Source: Basidiobolus meristosporus CBS 931.73 (Eukaryota; Basidiobolomycota; Basidiobolomycetes; Basidiobolales; Basidiobolaceae). Taken from it: 58,560 nucleotides of DNA. The notes under the pieces were generated by a model that saw only the letters and a list, made by a program, of their open reading frames with translations, was not told the origin of the DNA and made no database searches. Both the position numbers and the translations under genes were made by a program. Each line of letters begins with the position of its first letter. The first letter of the stretch is position 1. Below, in pieces: positions 41,994-53,453 of this stretch. The stretch covers positions 1 to 58,560 of the forward strand of contig MCFE01000556.1 in assembly GCA_002104905.1 (NCBI GenBank), in the 5' to 3' direction.

Positions 41994-43903
41994 ATGGCTG
42001 AAGTTGACGGAGGATGGAAATTCGCCCAGTGTTTTGGTGACAAAGGTGATGTCGAGGACATCTCTGAAGGTATGTGAAGTGGCTTTATTTCCAAATCTAC
42101 GCACTTTTGCCTGGTTTCCAGCCGGCCATCCTTCTGTGCGTGGCTCAATTCCGCCACTACTCGTCATCCCCCTGTCTCTCTCTTCATCTGGCCCTACTTT
42201 TGCTTTGGCAAAACTGACCCATCTTTCAACTTCTGTAGTCGATATTATTTCTACCGTAGAGTTCGACCACACCGGTGATTATCTTGCTACTGGTGATAGA
42301 GGTGGCAGAGTGGTGTTGTTTGAAAGGAACGACGGTGTATGTGCTTCTCGGGTACCTTGTCCACAGGTCGTATCATTTAACTCCTTCCAATTGTAGAAAA
42401 AGGGATGCGAATACAAGTTTCACACCGAATTCCAGTCCCACGAGCCTGAGTTCGATTACCTGAAGAGTTTAGAGATTGAAGAAAGAATCAACAAGATAAG
42501 ATGGTGCAAGCGTCAGAACTCTGCCCATTTCCTACTTTCCACGAATGGTATGTCCCTGGAAACAGCCCGTTCGGCGGTACTCTCTTGAGCTGACTTCTGA
42601 TTCCTATTTCAGACAAAACCATCAAGTTGTGGAAAGTTTTCGAGAAATCCCTCAAAGTTGTCTCGGAGAAAAACCTGACCGATGGTCTGGCCAGGCCGCT
42701 CCTCAACACCAGCTCGTTGAAGCTTCCTAAGCTCACCCACCACGACACCATTGTTGCTGCCGTCCCCCGCAAGGTCTACGCCAATGCGCACGCCTACCAT
42801 ATCAACTCCATCTCCATCAATTCCGATGGGGAGACCTACCTGTCGGCGATGACCTCCGAATCAACCTCTGGAACCTGAACATCAGCGACCAAAGCTTCAG
42901 TATCTTTTTGTTGGGTTTGCGTTTGCATTTGCGTTTGCCTTGAATGTCCACTTCATATGTCGTCCTTGACTTGGTTTTCCTAGACATTGTTGATATCAAG
43001 CCGGCCAACATGGAGGAGCTCACCGAGGTCATCACCGCCTCGGAGTTCCACCCGTCACATTGTAATATGCTGATGTATAGCAGCAGCAAGGGAACTATCA
43101 AGTTGTGCGACATGAGAGAGGCGGCCCTCTGCGACCGATATGCGAAGAGTATGGGGCTCTACAGCAGTATCCACGTTGTGGCTTGGTTTCTAACTGGATT
43201 TGTTTACAGTGTTTGAGGAAGAGGAGGACCCTAGCAGCAGATCGTTCTTCTCGGAAATCATTTCCTCCATCTCCGATGTGAAGTTCAGCAATGACGGGCG
43301 CTACATCATCTCTCGCGATTACCTCACCTTGAAGATCTGGGACATCAACATGGACAGCAAGCCCGTGGAGACCATCAATGTCCATGACTACCTTCGTAGC
43401 AAACTGTGCGACCTTTACGAGAACGATTGCATCTTCGACAAGTTCGAATGCAATGTAAGCGGCGATGGAAAGTATCCTTTTGAACTGTATGTGTTGGTTG
43501 GATCCTTGTGCCATTGCTCGTTATCCTTGACTTGACCACGTAGCTCCATTCTCACCGGGTCTTACAGCAACTACTTCAGCATCTTCGATGTGAACACCAA
43601 GAACGAGGTTACCCTGCAGGCCGACAAGAGCGCATTCAAGGCCAAGCGTGTCGGGTCCACCAAGAACAAGCTGAGCTTCGGTCGCGGGGCCAAGAATGGC
43701 AAGAAGGAAGACATCAACCCGGACACCATGGATTTCAACAAGAAGATCCTCCACACCTCATGGCATCCAAGGGAGAGCACGATTGCCGTGGCTGCAACCA
43801 ACAATCTTTTTATCTTCTCGTAAGCAACCCCCACCTCACCTCATGTCGCTCGCGAGGCCAGCCCAACTAACCCACCGATTCCCCCTGTAGGCAAGCGCAC
43901 TAA
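41994..43903 (+). CDS. CDC55: PP2A regulatory B (B55/PR55) subunit, WD40, with apparent frameshift
   Basis: Eight exons: 41994-42069, 42239-42336, 42397-42547, 42613-42899, 42984-43148, 43210-43471, 43544-43819 and 43891-43903. The product matches the B55 subunit that gives protein phosphatase 2A its substrate choice in mitosis. Visible motifs include [70 protein letters not shown] and LTGSYSNYF, i.e. the seven-blade propeller. All junctions keep phase, but exon 4 is one base short: near 42845-42850 CTGTCGGCGATGACC should read Ala-Asp-Asp and instead shifts, and reading on meets TGA at 42876. Total coding is 1328 nt; 1329 would give 442 aa. Either a real mutation or a base-call error. Confidence 0.9.
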
Positions 43904-44143
43904 TCACAATGTTAATCTTTTGAAAATATTCTGTTTCTACTCGAACATCTCTTCTTTCTCCCTCTATTTAATCACCACCCCACCATCCGTATGTTCTTGT
44001 TGATACTTATACTTCGTAGAACAGACCCCCTCACTTCCACACAAAATTTGTAAATGTTTGAAAGTTTATATGTTCTCTACTGACGATAACCCTATCATGT
44101 TTGTATACCAGTGTAATAAACATTAGATACAAATCTACACGCG

Positions 44144-46192
44144 TCAAGCTTTGTAAAGGCAGTCCAGGTATCCTTTGACTACGTCGTCCAGAATCGACTT
44201 GTCTGGGATGGTTGCCGCGGAGCCGTACATGGCGGCGGTGGAGCCGGCATCCTGCGAAGGGTTGTTCTTGACTTGGGCGACCGAGTCGGCCAAATCCTTG
44301 AGGAATTGGTCCACGGTGGGGACGGTGGCGAGGGTACAGGCGATGTGCATGGCGGGTGGGTTCTGTAGAGCATTGAGGCTCCAGCCGCGGCTCGACATGG
44401 CGTCGTTGATGGCGTAGATGTTGAGGTTGTGGGAGCCGAAGGCCACGACCGAGACCAAAGGATCTCCGAACACGAACAGATCCTCCATGGCAAGGACTCT
44501 GCGTATGGATGTTAGTCATACTTGTCAGATGGATGGGGGCTGGCCACGACCTACCCTCTCTTGATCTCCTGAGCGGCTTGCACGATCCTCTGCGTGGAGT
44601 CGACGTATCCCGACAAGCCCATCTTGGTCATGGCGGTCCAGCAGCCGGCCACTAGAGCTCCGGGTCTGCCCGATGGGTTAGTACGGCCAAGCGAGACGAG
44701 TCTCTTGCATCACGTTACCTGGATCCAGGGATGGTTGGGGAGGCATAGATACCGCCAGTCCACGATTGCGCGACGAAGTACTGGAATTGGCGAGTCTTCT
44801 TCGAGGCGTACATGATCACCGATGAGCCCTTGGGGGCGAAGCCGTACTACATGCAACAAGAGTGCTTAGAGGGCGGGCGCAGCTGGCAACCCAGTGAATC
44901 GAGCTTACCTTGTGGGTGTCGCAGGAGATGGAGGTAACCCCTGGAACTCGGAAGTCGAATGGAGGAATGGTGAATCCGGCCTTTTCCATAAATGGCAGCA
45001 GGAAGCCACCAAGACAGCAGTCGACATGAAGTGGGATGTTGTACTTGACGGCAATCTTGGCCAATTCTGGGACGTCGTCAATGATGCCGTGAGGGAACCC
45101 GATTGCGGAGCCAACAATCTAAAGGACGGTGGGGTGTTGAGCGTGGCGTCGTGGCGTGGATCCCGTGCATGAATGTCTTACCATGACTGTGTTCCAGTTG
45201 ATGGCTCTCTTGACTGCTTTGATGTCGACCTTCCAGGTTTTCTTGTCAACCGGAACGTGGACAAGCCTGATCCCGAAGTAGTCGGCCGCTTTATCGAACG
45301 CCGCGTGGCCGGTCACTGGCACGATCCTAAGAAAGAGACAAGTCACTGATGAGAGGTGCCGCTGGCATGGGTGCTTGCAAAAAGAGGGTACATTTCTGGC
45401 TCGGTGATTCCTTTGAGTTCACGACCCATCTCGCGATAAGCCCTGCAAGCCATCAGGATACTCTCGGTGCCTCCAGATGTCATGGCACCGCCGGCATCGC
45501 TGGGGGCGTTGTACATGTTCAGTACCATGGAGATAACTTCCGCTTCCATCTGACGTACGCCTGGGAAGATATCAGCATGGAGAGGGTTGGATTGCGAGAA
45601 GATCGCATAGGCTTCAGAGGACAGCTCGTTGATTTTTTCCTCTGCGTGGTAGATGGTTCCGGAGATTTGTCCAGCTGTCCAGTCGATGGTGCCCATGTCC
45701 CTGTATCTATATCAAGTCACGAGGTAAATGTAAGGCAAATGCTGGAGGGGAGAGAGGCTTTGCTGGCTACCTTTGCAGCTCCGAACGCAGGGCCTGTTCA
45801 TCTAGACCCATCTCAGGCAGGGTCAGGTACTTCTTTTGTTCTGGATCGTTGGAAATTACGCTGTGCTCCATATCCTTCAGGGTTTTGTTGACTTCGGTTT
45901 GAATCTTATTTTGGACGCTTGGGATCATACGGAACAAACGGAAAATGCTCTATTGAAGGCAGGTTAGTTGGCCTGGTGGTTGGAGAGAACCGAAGGCGGA
46001 ACTAGATACCCTCTTGGTCTTCTCCGAGATCTCTTGAAGGATTCCGGTTGGTCCTCTAAGCAACAAGATACGACCTAGTCTGGAGGCAGTGGTAATGGCA
46101 AAATAAAGTAAGGCAATGTTCTTGAAAGTGTTGGCCCGTGGAGAAGTCCCGAAGGTGGCCAAAGTGAGGCGAACTTGCTCGGCGGTCAACAT
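44144..46192 (-). CDS. DPL1: Sphingosine-1-phosphate lyase
   Basis: Eight exons: 46192-46010, 45949-45771, 45706-45392, 45326-45182, 45118-44909, 44846-44719, 44665-44555 and 44498-44144; phase is kept and the product is 541 aa. This PLP enzyme of the ER cleaves long-chain base phosphates to a fatty aldehyde and phosphoethanolamine, the exit step of sphingolipid breakdown. A hydrophobic N-terminal stretch ([21 protein letters not shown]) can serve as membrane anchor. The group II decarboxylase fold shows [12 protein letters not shown], the [13 protein letters not shown] block and the PLP lysine in SISCDTHK (K344), followed by YGFAPKGSS. The C-terminal half is as expected. Convergent with the PP2A B-subunit gene and divergent from VPS1. 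Confidence 0.95.
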
Positions 46193-46855
46193 GATGCTTC
46201 GAGGTATTGAGGGGACGCAAAGGTCTAGGGAAAGGGTTTACGAGGGCGGTCAACACAACGGGTGTTCTGAAAACTTCTGAGCTTGAGGTTAAAATACGTT
46301 AGTTACGCCGAGTTGTGTGAATCGGGAATCAGAGAAAATCTCATGGAATTGTCGCTTAGGTAAGTCACGGATGATTTGCTCACAATAGTGCAACAATCCA
46401 TGTGAAAATCTTCCCTCCACGCAATCCACTGTTCAGCACCATCTTGATGTGGTTGGCCTCTTAGCATTGAATCCAAACAATCCCATCCTCCTGGCGATGT
46501 AAGCACACAATCTCGACAAGCAAATGTAGGCCCAGAGTCTCGACCTTGAGCACTGAGGGTTGCAACGGAAATATCCGCAGCGAGCATGTAGTACAGTTTT
46601 TGGTAAATCAGTGACCAATGTATGATTAACGCTCTGGGCTTATGCCATGATCCCTATTTCCATGGCTAAATTAGGGAGGGAATTCAGTGAGCTGTCGACA
46701 TGGTGGCAATATCCAATTAATCCCATCATTCATGCCAAGTGGATTGCGGGGAATGAGTAGAAAAAAGGGTCACTCCCCGCAAAATCTCCTCACAATAAGC
46801 AGGCGTCCCGTTTCTACAAACAAATCCACCATTATTCACCATAGACAGTACTTCA
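46193..46855. promoter_or_regulatory. Divergent promoter region of DPL1 and VPS1
   Basis: 663 bases between two start codons on opposite strands. No TATA box is evident on either side, consistent with housekeeping genes. No repeat or RNA gene is visible. Confidence 0.4.
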
Positions 46856-49328
46856 ATGAACGACCTGATTCCGCTGGTGAATAAACTGCAAGACGTCTTC
46901 AATACCGTCGGTAATGATCAGCTCGATTTGCCGCAAATTGTGGTAGTAGGGTACGACTCCGCGCTTGGTTCCTTTCTCTCTATATACTGACGCTATGTTT
47001 CTCCCCACCTTTACATCCGCTCTTGCAGCTCGCAATCTTCAGGAAAATCCTCTGTGTTAGAGAATATCGTCGGTAGAGACTTCTTACCTAGAGGAAGCGG
47101 CATCGTTACACGGCGTCCATTGGTCTTTCAACTCGTCAACCTGCCCGAGAACTCCCTAATCCAGGAGTATGCCGAGTTCCTACACATCCCCGACAAGCGG
47201 TTTTCCGACTTGACGGAGGTTCGGGACGAGATTGAAAAGGAGACACTACGTGTCGCCGGCACCAACAAGGGGATCTCTAGAATTCCAATTCATTTGAAGA
47301 TCTACTCCACGAAAGTTCTCAACCTAACCCTGGTTGACCTCCCGGGATTAACAAAGGTACTTTCTTCCCCTTCATATGCCCCCGCCTCGTGCCAGACACT
47401 AAGCGCATGTATAGATTCCAGTTGGGGACCAACCAACAGATATTGAGAAACAAACCAGGCAGCTGATACTGGAGTATATTACCAAGCCCAACAGGTACCG
47501 ATGTTGGTGCATTTCACCACCACGTGCTCGTCGTCTAACCCATCGTATCGCCTAGCATAATCTTGGCTGTGAGCCCTGCCAATGTTGATATTGTAAATTC
47601 AGAAAGCTTAAAAGCCGCTAGAGAGGTGGATCCTGACGGTAAGCAGGTGTGCGGAGACTCCCCCCCCCCACCCGTTGACTAAACGACCATTGATCTAGGA
47701 ACTCGAACCGTGGGGGTGCTTACCAAGATTGACTTAATGGACGCGGGAACGAACGCCCTTGACATCCTGGCAGGTCGGGTGATTCACCTTCGGTTGGGTT
47801 TCATCGGTGTTGTTAATAGAAGCCAGCAAGACAATGTCACCAACACCACCATCTCCAAGGCGCTTGAGAAAGAGTCGGAGTTCTTCAAATCCCATCCCGC
47901 ATACAGAAGTATTGCTGACAAGTGCGGCACCGGGTACTTGGCGAAGACTCTGAACCATATCCTAGTGAAGCACATCCGCGAGAAGCTGCCCGACATGAAG
48001 GCCAAGCTCAACTCGTTGATTGGCCAGACACAGCAGGAGCTGAACACATACGGGGACGCCTCGTTGTCCCAGACCGTGAACCAAGGGGCGTTTGTTCTCA
48101 GCCTGCTTACCAAATTCTCCACTGGGTTCATCTCCTCCATCGACGGCACTTCACCAGAGTTTACCACATCCGAACTCTCCGGAGGCGCTCGTATATACTA
48201 CATATTCAACACCATACTAGGGACCGCGCTGGACTCCATCAGCCCTGGTGGGAATCTCTCTCTGCAGGATATCCGCACTGCCATTCGGAACTCCACCGGA
48301 CCTCGGCCATCCCTTTTCGTCCCGGAAATCGCATTTGAGCTTCTGGTCAAGCCCCAAATCAAGCGTCTGGAGGCCCCTAGTCTGCGCTGCGTGGAGCTTG
48401 CGTACGAGGAGCTCATCAAGATGTGTCATCACTCTACAAACAAGGTAAGCTGCCACATCTAGTCAGGCTCCCCGCCCACAGCTAACCCATGCATTCTCCC
48501 AGGAATTCCGCAAATATCCAAAGCTGTATTCCAAGATCATCGAGGTGGTGTCGGACCTCCTGAGGGAGCGACTGGAGCCCACCACTCGCTACGTGGAAAG
48601 CCTGATCAGTATCGAGATGGCCTATATCAACACAAACCACCCGGACTTCATTGGTGGTAGCGGCGCGCTTGCGGTGTTGGAGAAGAAGCTCAAGCAGAAG
48701 AAACGGGACCAAGAAATGCTGAAACGGGTAAGGCTCGCTCCCATGAGGCTCACGGTGAGCATGTCCTCTAACATCCCATCCACAGAATCACGCCTCGCCA
48801 GTCACTCCCGTGGTGAACACATCCAAAGAGGAGAAGGAGGTCGAGGAGACCAGCACTACGGAAAACGCCAGGTTTCTGAAGTACTTCTTCGGAAACAACA
48901 AAGGAAACGGGCAAGCCTCGAGCCCCAAGGGAGTTGTCAACGAGATGATCATGCCGGAAAAGCTCCACAACAATTACCCAACCCCCACCTCCGAGAAGCC
49001 ACTCACCCCCACTTCGGATGACGACGAGAGCAAGGACTTCTCGGAGCGAGAGGAGATGGAAACCCAGTTGATCCGATCCCTCATCACCTCCTACTTCAAC
49101 ATCGTACGGAAGTCCATTCAGGATCGCATCCCGAAAACCATCATGCACCTGCTGGTGAACTACACTCGGGAGAACATCCAGAACCGACTGGTGTCCGAGC
49201 TCTACAAGCAAGAGGCCTTCTCGGAGCTGCTACAGGAGGACGAGAACATCGTGGCCGAGCGAGAGAAATGCAAGACCATGCTCGACGTGTACCGCAAGGC
49301 CTTCGCCATTATAAGCGAAGCCATCTAA
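46856..49328 (+). CDS. VPS1: Dynamin-related GTPase of vacuolar sorting and peroxisome division
   Basis: Seven exons: 46856-46950, 47029-47356, 47415-47494, 47556-47638, 47699-48444, 48503-48727 and 48786-49328, coding for 699 aa, the usual Vps1 length. GTPase motifs are complete: G1 GSQSSGKSS (residues 32-40; split by intron 1), G2 region VTRRPL, G3 DLPGLT, G4 LTKIDLMD. The middle/stalk region follows ([27 protein letters not shown]), then a variable Ser/Thr/Asn-rich insert and the C-terminal GTPase effector domain ([18 protein letters not shown]). It lacks a PH domain, as Vps1 does. It works at Golgi/endosome membranes, on actin patches and peroxisomes. Introns are 52-78 nt. Confidence 0.96.
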
Positions 49329-49945
49329 CCGAATGTCCCCCAAACTCACACCTCAATTAATGCCAGTTCCATCCACATTAAAGTCACCCATCATCATCTC
49401 ACATCAGTCAGTGCCATGGATAGACTAGCTCAGTGTGCAGACCCGCAGACTAGGCGGATTGGATGACGTCTGTAGATGGGTCAATCCAAGGGTGGAGAAG
49501 AGAGGAGATCATGATTAATATTCGCGCATGGCACTCTGCAGCTCAATAATTGCTCTTCAGAACAATCAGCGGCGGTTGGGGGCAGCCATTAGGTTTTAAT
49601 TTAATTTAGCGTTGCATCCTCGTTGTCATCGGAGAAATGGCCTTTGCAGCCAAGTAATTGGCATCTAGGGAGCACAGGAGTACATGGGAATACAGTTCAT
49701 TTCGGCTGCTCGCTCGCAAGCGTGATCAAGTAACGGCGGCCATGGTGGATTGGAATGTGATCGGATCAGGGGCTAGTGAGATCGGAGCAATAGGGGCTCG
49801 TGCCCCCTATCCAGAGGCACCCATGGGGGACCATCTATATAACCACATCCCAGGTTCTCGTCCGATCCAATTATCCATCTTTTGATCACCTATTCTTAAT
49901 CTTGGTGAAGTTTTGCCCTGATTCCTATAGATTGCTTCACATTAG
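49329..49945. promoter_or_regulatory. VPS1 3' region and promoter of the APSES gene
   Basis: 617 bases, with a TATATAA box at 49836-49842, 104 bases above the APSES ATG. The AGCTCAATAATTGC stretch near 49541 and A/T runs near 49600 may be regulatory, but I can assign nothing specific. Confidence 0.4.
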
Positions 49946-51384
49946 ATGTCTTCACCGTTCCAGTTCTCCACTCCGTCTCCGGCGAGCCACTACATCCGCG
50001 CCTCCAACTTGAGCTCCCCGGCCCCGAGCCCTTATTTCTCCCCATACCCCTCCAGCTTCCAATCCCCTACGCTAGGCAATCCATACGCCAGCGCCAATTC
50101 CCCTGACAACCTAGCCCACTCCATGCCGAGCAACTTTCCAATCCACGACCCTTATGGCGACGGTGGCACTCCCACCCAATCCCCTCAGCTGTATTCCCCT
50201 TACTCCCCCATGATCGATTCCCCAAGGGCCGCCTTTCAGTGGGCCGCATCCTCCCCCTGGGCTGGCTCCATGTTCCCAGCCAGTATGGGCGGATCCTGGC
50301 TCGGCCTAGGAGCCATGGGCTTCCCCAATCAACCCAGATCCAAGCTCACCACCACTCTCTGGGAGGACGAGAGCACCGTCTGCTACCAGGTGGACGCGAA
50401 AGGGATCTGCGTGGCGCGTAGACAAGGTATAGTGATGTGTGACCTGCAATGGCGCGAGTCAGGGAACTAATGACTCCTTTCATGGCAGACAACAACATGG
50501 TCAATGGGACGAAGCTTCTCAACGTCACCGGCATGTCTAGGGGCAAGCGTGACGGTATCCTCAAGAACGAGAAGGGCCGGGTCGTCGTGAAGGTGGGCGC
50601 GATGCATCTAAAGGGGGTCTGGTAAGTGGGGATTAATCGGTCGAATCCCAGTCACCTACCCGCTCACATGTCTCCCTTGTTTAGGATTACGTTTCAAAGA
50701 GCCAAAGCGTTGGCCTCCCAATTCAAGATCACCGACTTGCTTTATCCACTCTTTGCCGATGATCCATCACCTTACCTTTACAACCCCCATTGCCCGCCGA
50801 ACATGGGGGATGGTGGCCACCCCACGAACGCCATGATGCCGCCCAAGTCCCAGATCCCGTATCATCCGATGAGTAGCCCAAGCCTGTACTCCTCACAAGA
50901 CTCCAACCAGCTCCTATTCCCGCCGTCCCCGTCGGGGAACGAGCACCCCAGCCCTGTCCGGGGGTCTCCGACCGTTTACAACCCGCACTACTCGCGGGTG
51001 GTGTCCCCACCGGCATCCCTGGCCTCGAAAAAACGGAGTTTCGACGAGTTGGAGGAGGAGTACTATGGCCGGGGCAACACACAGACCCGGGGATTTGCCG
51101 CTTTCCCATCCCCACACTCCCTCTCCCCCAGCTCGCTGCCATCCCCCTCGTTGGCCCAGTCGAACCCCAACCTTCCCTACGAATCCTCCCCTTCCATGAG
51201 TAAACGGGTGAAGCTCTCGGATGCCGAGCAGTTCGGCATCCACGAGTCGTCCGAGGACCATCTGGACTCATTCAACGAGCAATGCTTCTCGTACGGTCGA
51301 CCGGATCCCTCGTTCCCCAACGAATCGCTAGGGCTGTTGCTGGAGTCCCTAAGTCCACCCCAGAGCGAGCCGGAGGCCCATTAG
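49946..51384 (+). CDS. APSES-domain transcription factor (StuA/Efg1/Sok2 type)
   Basis: Three exons: 49946-50426, 50489-50621 and 50685-51384; 437 aa. The APSES DNA-binding domain covers about residues 136-235, from [19 protein letters not shown] through [19 protein letters not shown] and [19 protein letters not shown] to ITDLLYPLF, and matches the StuA/Efg1 subfamily closely. Both introns lie inside the domain. The N terminus is Ser/Pro/Tyr-rich; the C terminus is Ser/Pro-rich with a basic motif [16 protein letters not shown], similar to the nuclear-localisation element of this family. Such factors control hyphal growth, sporulation and the yeast-hypha switch under cAMP/PKA signals. Confidence 0.95.
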
Positions 51385-52298
51385 ACTCGGAGAATGTGAG
51401 CATGAGCGTGAGCACGAGCATGGGCATGGGCATTGATTGCATTTCCTACCGAGGGATCGATGTTTGGCTCGCGTTCTTTCGATGTATATAACACGTGATG
51501 CTTGGGACCATTTAGATGCGAGGCTCATCTATCTTTTGAATCAATGGTTCGTAGATAAGGCGTTTATTACTCAGCACATCCCTCTTCCACTTCCACTTCC
51601 CCCTCTCCATTTGATTTTTTTGTATATCTGTACTACCATCCTCCAATATACAAGTTCATTCCAAACCTTGTGGTGATCACGAGTAGTGCATCGAACCTCG
51701 TCTGCATGTTTCTCCCAACCCCGCACTCGGGATTGTTGGCATGGCTGGGTGGGAGCGGTGTGTGGCCGATCTGGCCATCACTCGTATGCCGAGCCACGGT
51801 GATCGGGACCATCTTTGTGGTCGGTTCATCCAAACACTGGCCACCCTCGCTCTGACATGGATCTAGAAGATCAGCTTTCCCAAGTGTTGTAAGCCTTGCA
51901 ACTGGTGAGAAAACGCTCAGGATTTGGACGGTGGGACACCGTTCAGAAAGGCCTTGGCAACCACTTTTGTATCGACCTTCCAAGACCATGCCAATCAAGC
52001 GATATCATGTGAGTTGGGGGGGCATATTGGTGAGTGTACTCACCATGATATGTATGATCCCCATCAGCCCCCTTCATATGTATAATGTGTTGCCTCACCA
52101 CTGGCCATTGCAAATGTTCTGAGCCATTCAATACGACCAGTTGACTTGGGTGCCTATCAGTGTATGGGCCACTTTGTTGAAGGTCCAGCGTTTATTGACT
52201 GGCTCATTGAACGGTACCTGGGTACTTGTACCTTTTGTCAAATGTCAAAGTGTAGTAATGAGATTGTTTGTGGAAGGCTGCAGGAGGTGTGTTCGAAG
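51385..52298. other. 3' region of the APSES gene and unassigned sequence
   Basis: A short GAGCATGAGCGTGAGCACGA hexamer-type repeat lies right after the stop codon (51400-51432). Beyond it I see no gene. It ends where copia LTR sequence begins, so 52298/52299 marks the edge of the second repeat cluster. Confidence 0.45.
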
Positions 52299-52761
52299 CG
52301 TTGTAAATTTCGTAATTACACCTAAATATCACCCAACTTAGTCACTTAAATCATTGCCTACGAATCTTGGAGATATTGGAAGTGATTGGGAGAACAAGTA
52401 GATCATGTGGTTTTCACTTGATGATTCATTGAATGTAATAGCAGTATTTATACTTTTTACTTGGTCTTGGCAAACAAAATGTGGAATATGCTTAGGAAGG
52501 TCCCAAGAATATATGAGCAAGGCTTGAGGCTGTTTGGACAACTTATCAAAACTTCATGTTCTGGGTACCTGATATTTTGGTGAAATTAATCAAAGCAATT
52601 CCCAACAAGAAATTTGGTCTGGATTTTCTAAGATTTGTAGGTAATGATTTAAGTTATCAAGTTAGGTGAATATTTGGGTGTTATTTCAAATTTTGCAACA
52701 AAGACCACATAAGCTAATTGTTCTTCCAATCATTTCCAGTATTCCAAAGACTCTTACAACA
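52299..52761. repeat. Nested copia LTRs in opposite orientation
   Basis: The 5' end of a plus LTR (TTGTAAATTTCGTAATTAC..., 52299-52366) joins a nearly complete minus LTR (about 52363-52700, ending TTTTGCAACA). The 3' end of a plus LTR follows (CCAATCATTTCCAGTATTCC...CTCTTACAACA to 52761). The simplest reading is a minus-oriented solo LTR inserted into an older plus LTR whose centre was then lost. Direction switches are inferred from the TGTTGTAAG/TTACAACA end order. Confidence 0.6.
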
Positions 52762-53104
52762 GGTTATGAGCCCCAAGCTGTCACTCTTGGCAATGTCTAC
52801 TACTGCTATTTCTGGAACTTTTCCCTCTGCTGAAAAGTTGGATAGTTCTCACTAGCAAGTATGGAAGGTGAAGACAAAGATGCTGCTACAGGAACAAAGC
52901 TTTGGGGATATTTTTGTGGGGGAGGAATGCCCTCCTAAAGGTGTAGGAGAAGAAGCCTTTAAGTATCAGAAGTATAAAGCACCTTTAACTCCATATGTCT
53001 GAATATTAAAAACAAATTCCTAAATCTACTCTGTGTTTATTTTGCCAAGACCCTGTCAAAGTTTAAGTCTCACCTTTACATTCAATAAATCATTATGTGA
53101 AAAC
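52762..53104 (+). mobile_element. Copia gag fragment with half-tRNA primer site
   Basis: GGTTATGAGCCCC at 52762-52774 directly follows the LTR. Its complement GGGGCTCATAACC is the anticodon arm of initiator tRNA-Met, as used by Drosophila copia and yeast Ty5 (half-tRNA priming). A broken gag beginning follows (TFPSAEKLDSSH, MLLQEQSFG). From about 53010 a partial LTR R region (TGCCAAGACCCTGTCAAAG...CATTCAATAAATC) is cut by the next complete LTR at 53105. Confidence 0.7.
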
Positions 53105-53453
53105 TGTTGTAAAAATTAGTAATTCCACCTAAATATTCACCTACCTTAGTCACTTAGATCATTACCTTCAAATCCTAGGGAATACTGACCAAACTCCTTT
53201 TCAGGATTTACTTAAAATATTTTTACCAAAATGCCAGGTACCCCACACATGAAAATTCTCAAAGTTGTCCAAACAGCCCTAGACTTTGCACACATGTTTT
53301 TGGGACCTTCTTTAATCTATTCTACATGCTTGAAATGCAAAGACCATGTGAAAGTATGAATACTACTTTTACATTCAATAATTCATTAAGTGAAAACAAC
53401 ATAATCTACTTGTTCTCCAAATCACTTCCAATATCTCCAAGACTCTTACAACA
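53105..53453 (+). repeat. Copia 5' LTR, 349 bp
   Basis: TGTTGTAAAAATT to CTCTTACAACA, with TATGAATACTAC/CATTCAATAATTC promoter and end signals. It directly precedes the primer site and gag of the plus-strand copy. It has the same length as the minus LTR at 54713-55061. Confidence 0.88.

Noticed and set aside
42937-43216. Separate plus-strand genes suggested by several frames in 42000-43900
   Set aside because: They are exons of one PP2A B-subunit gene plus intron read-through; motif order and splice sites are continuous.
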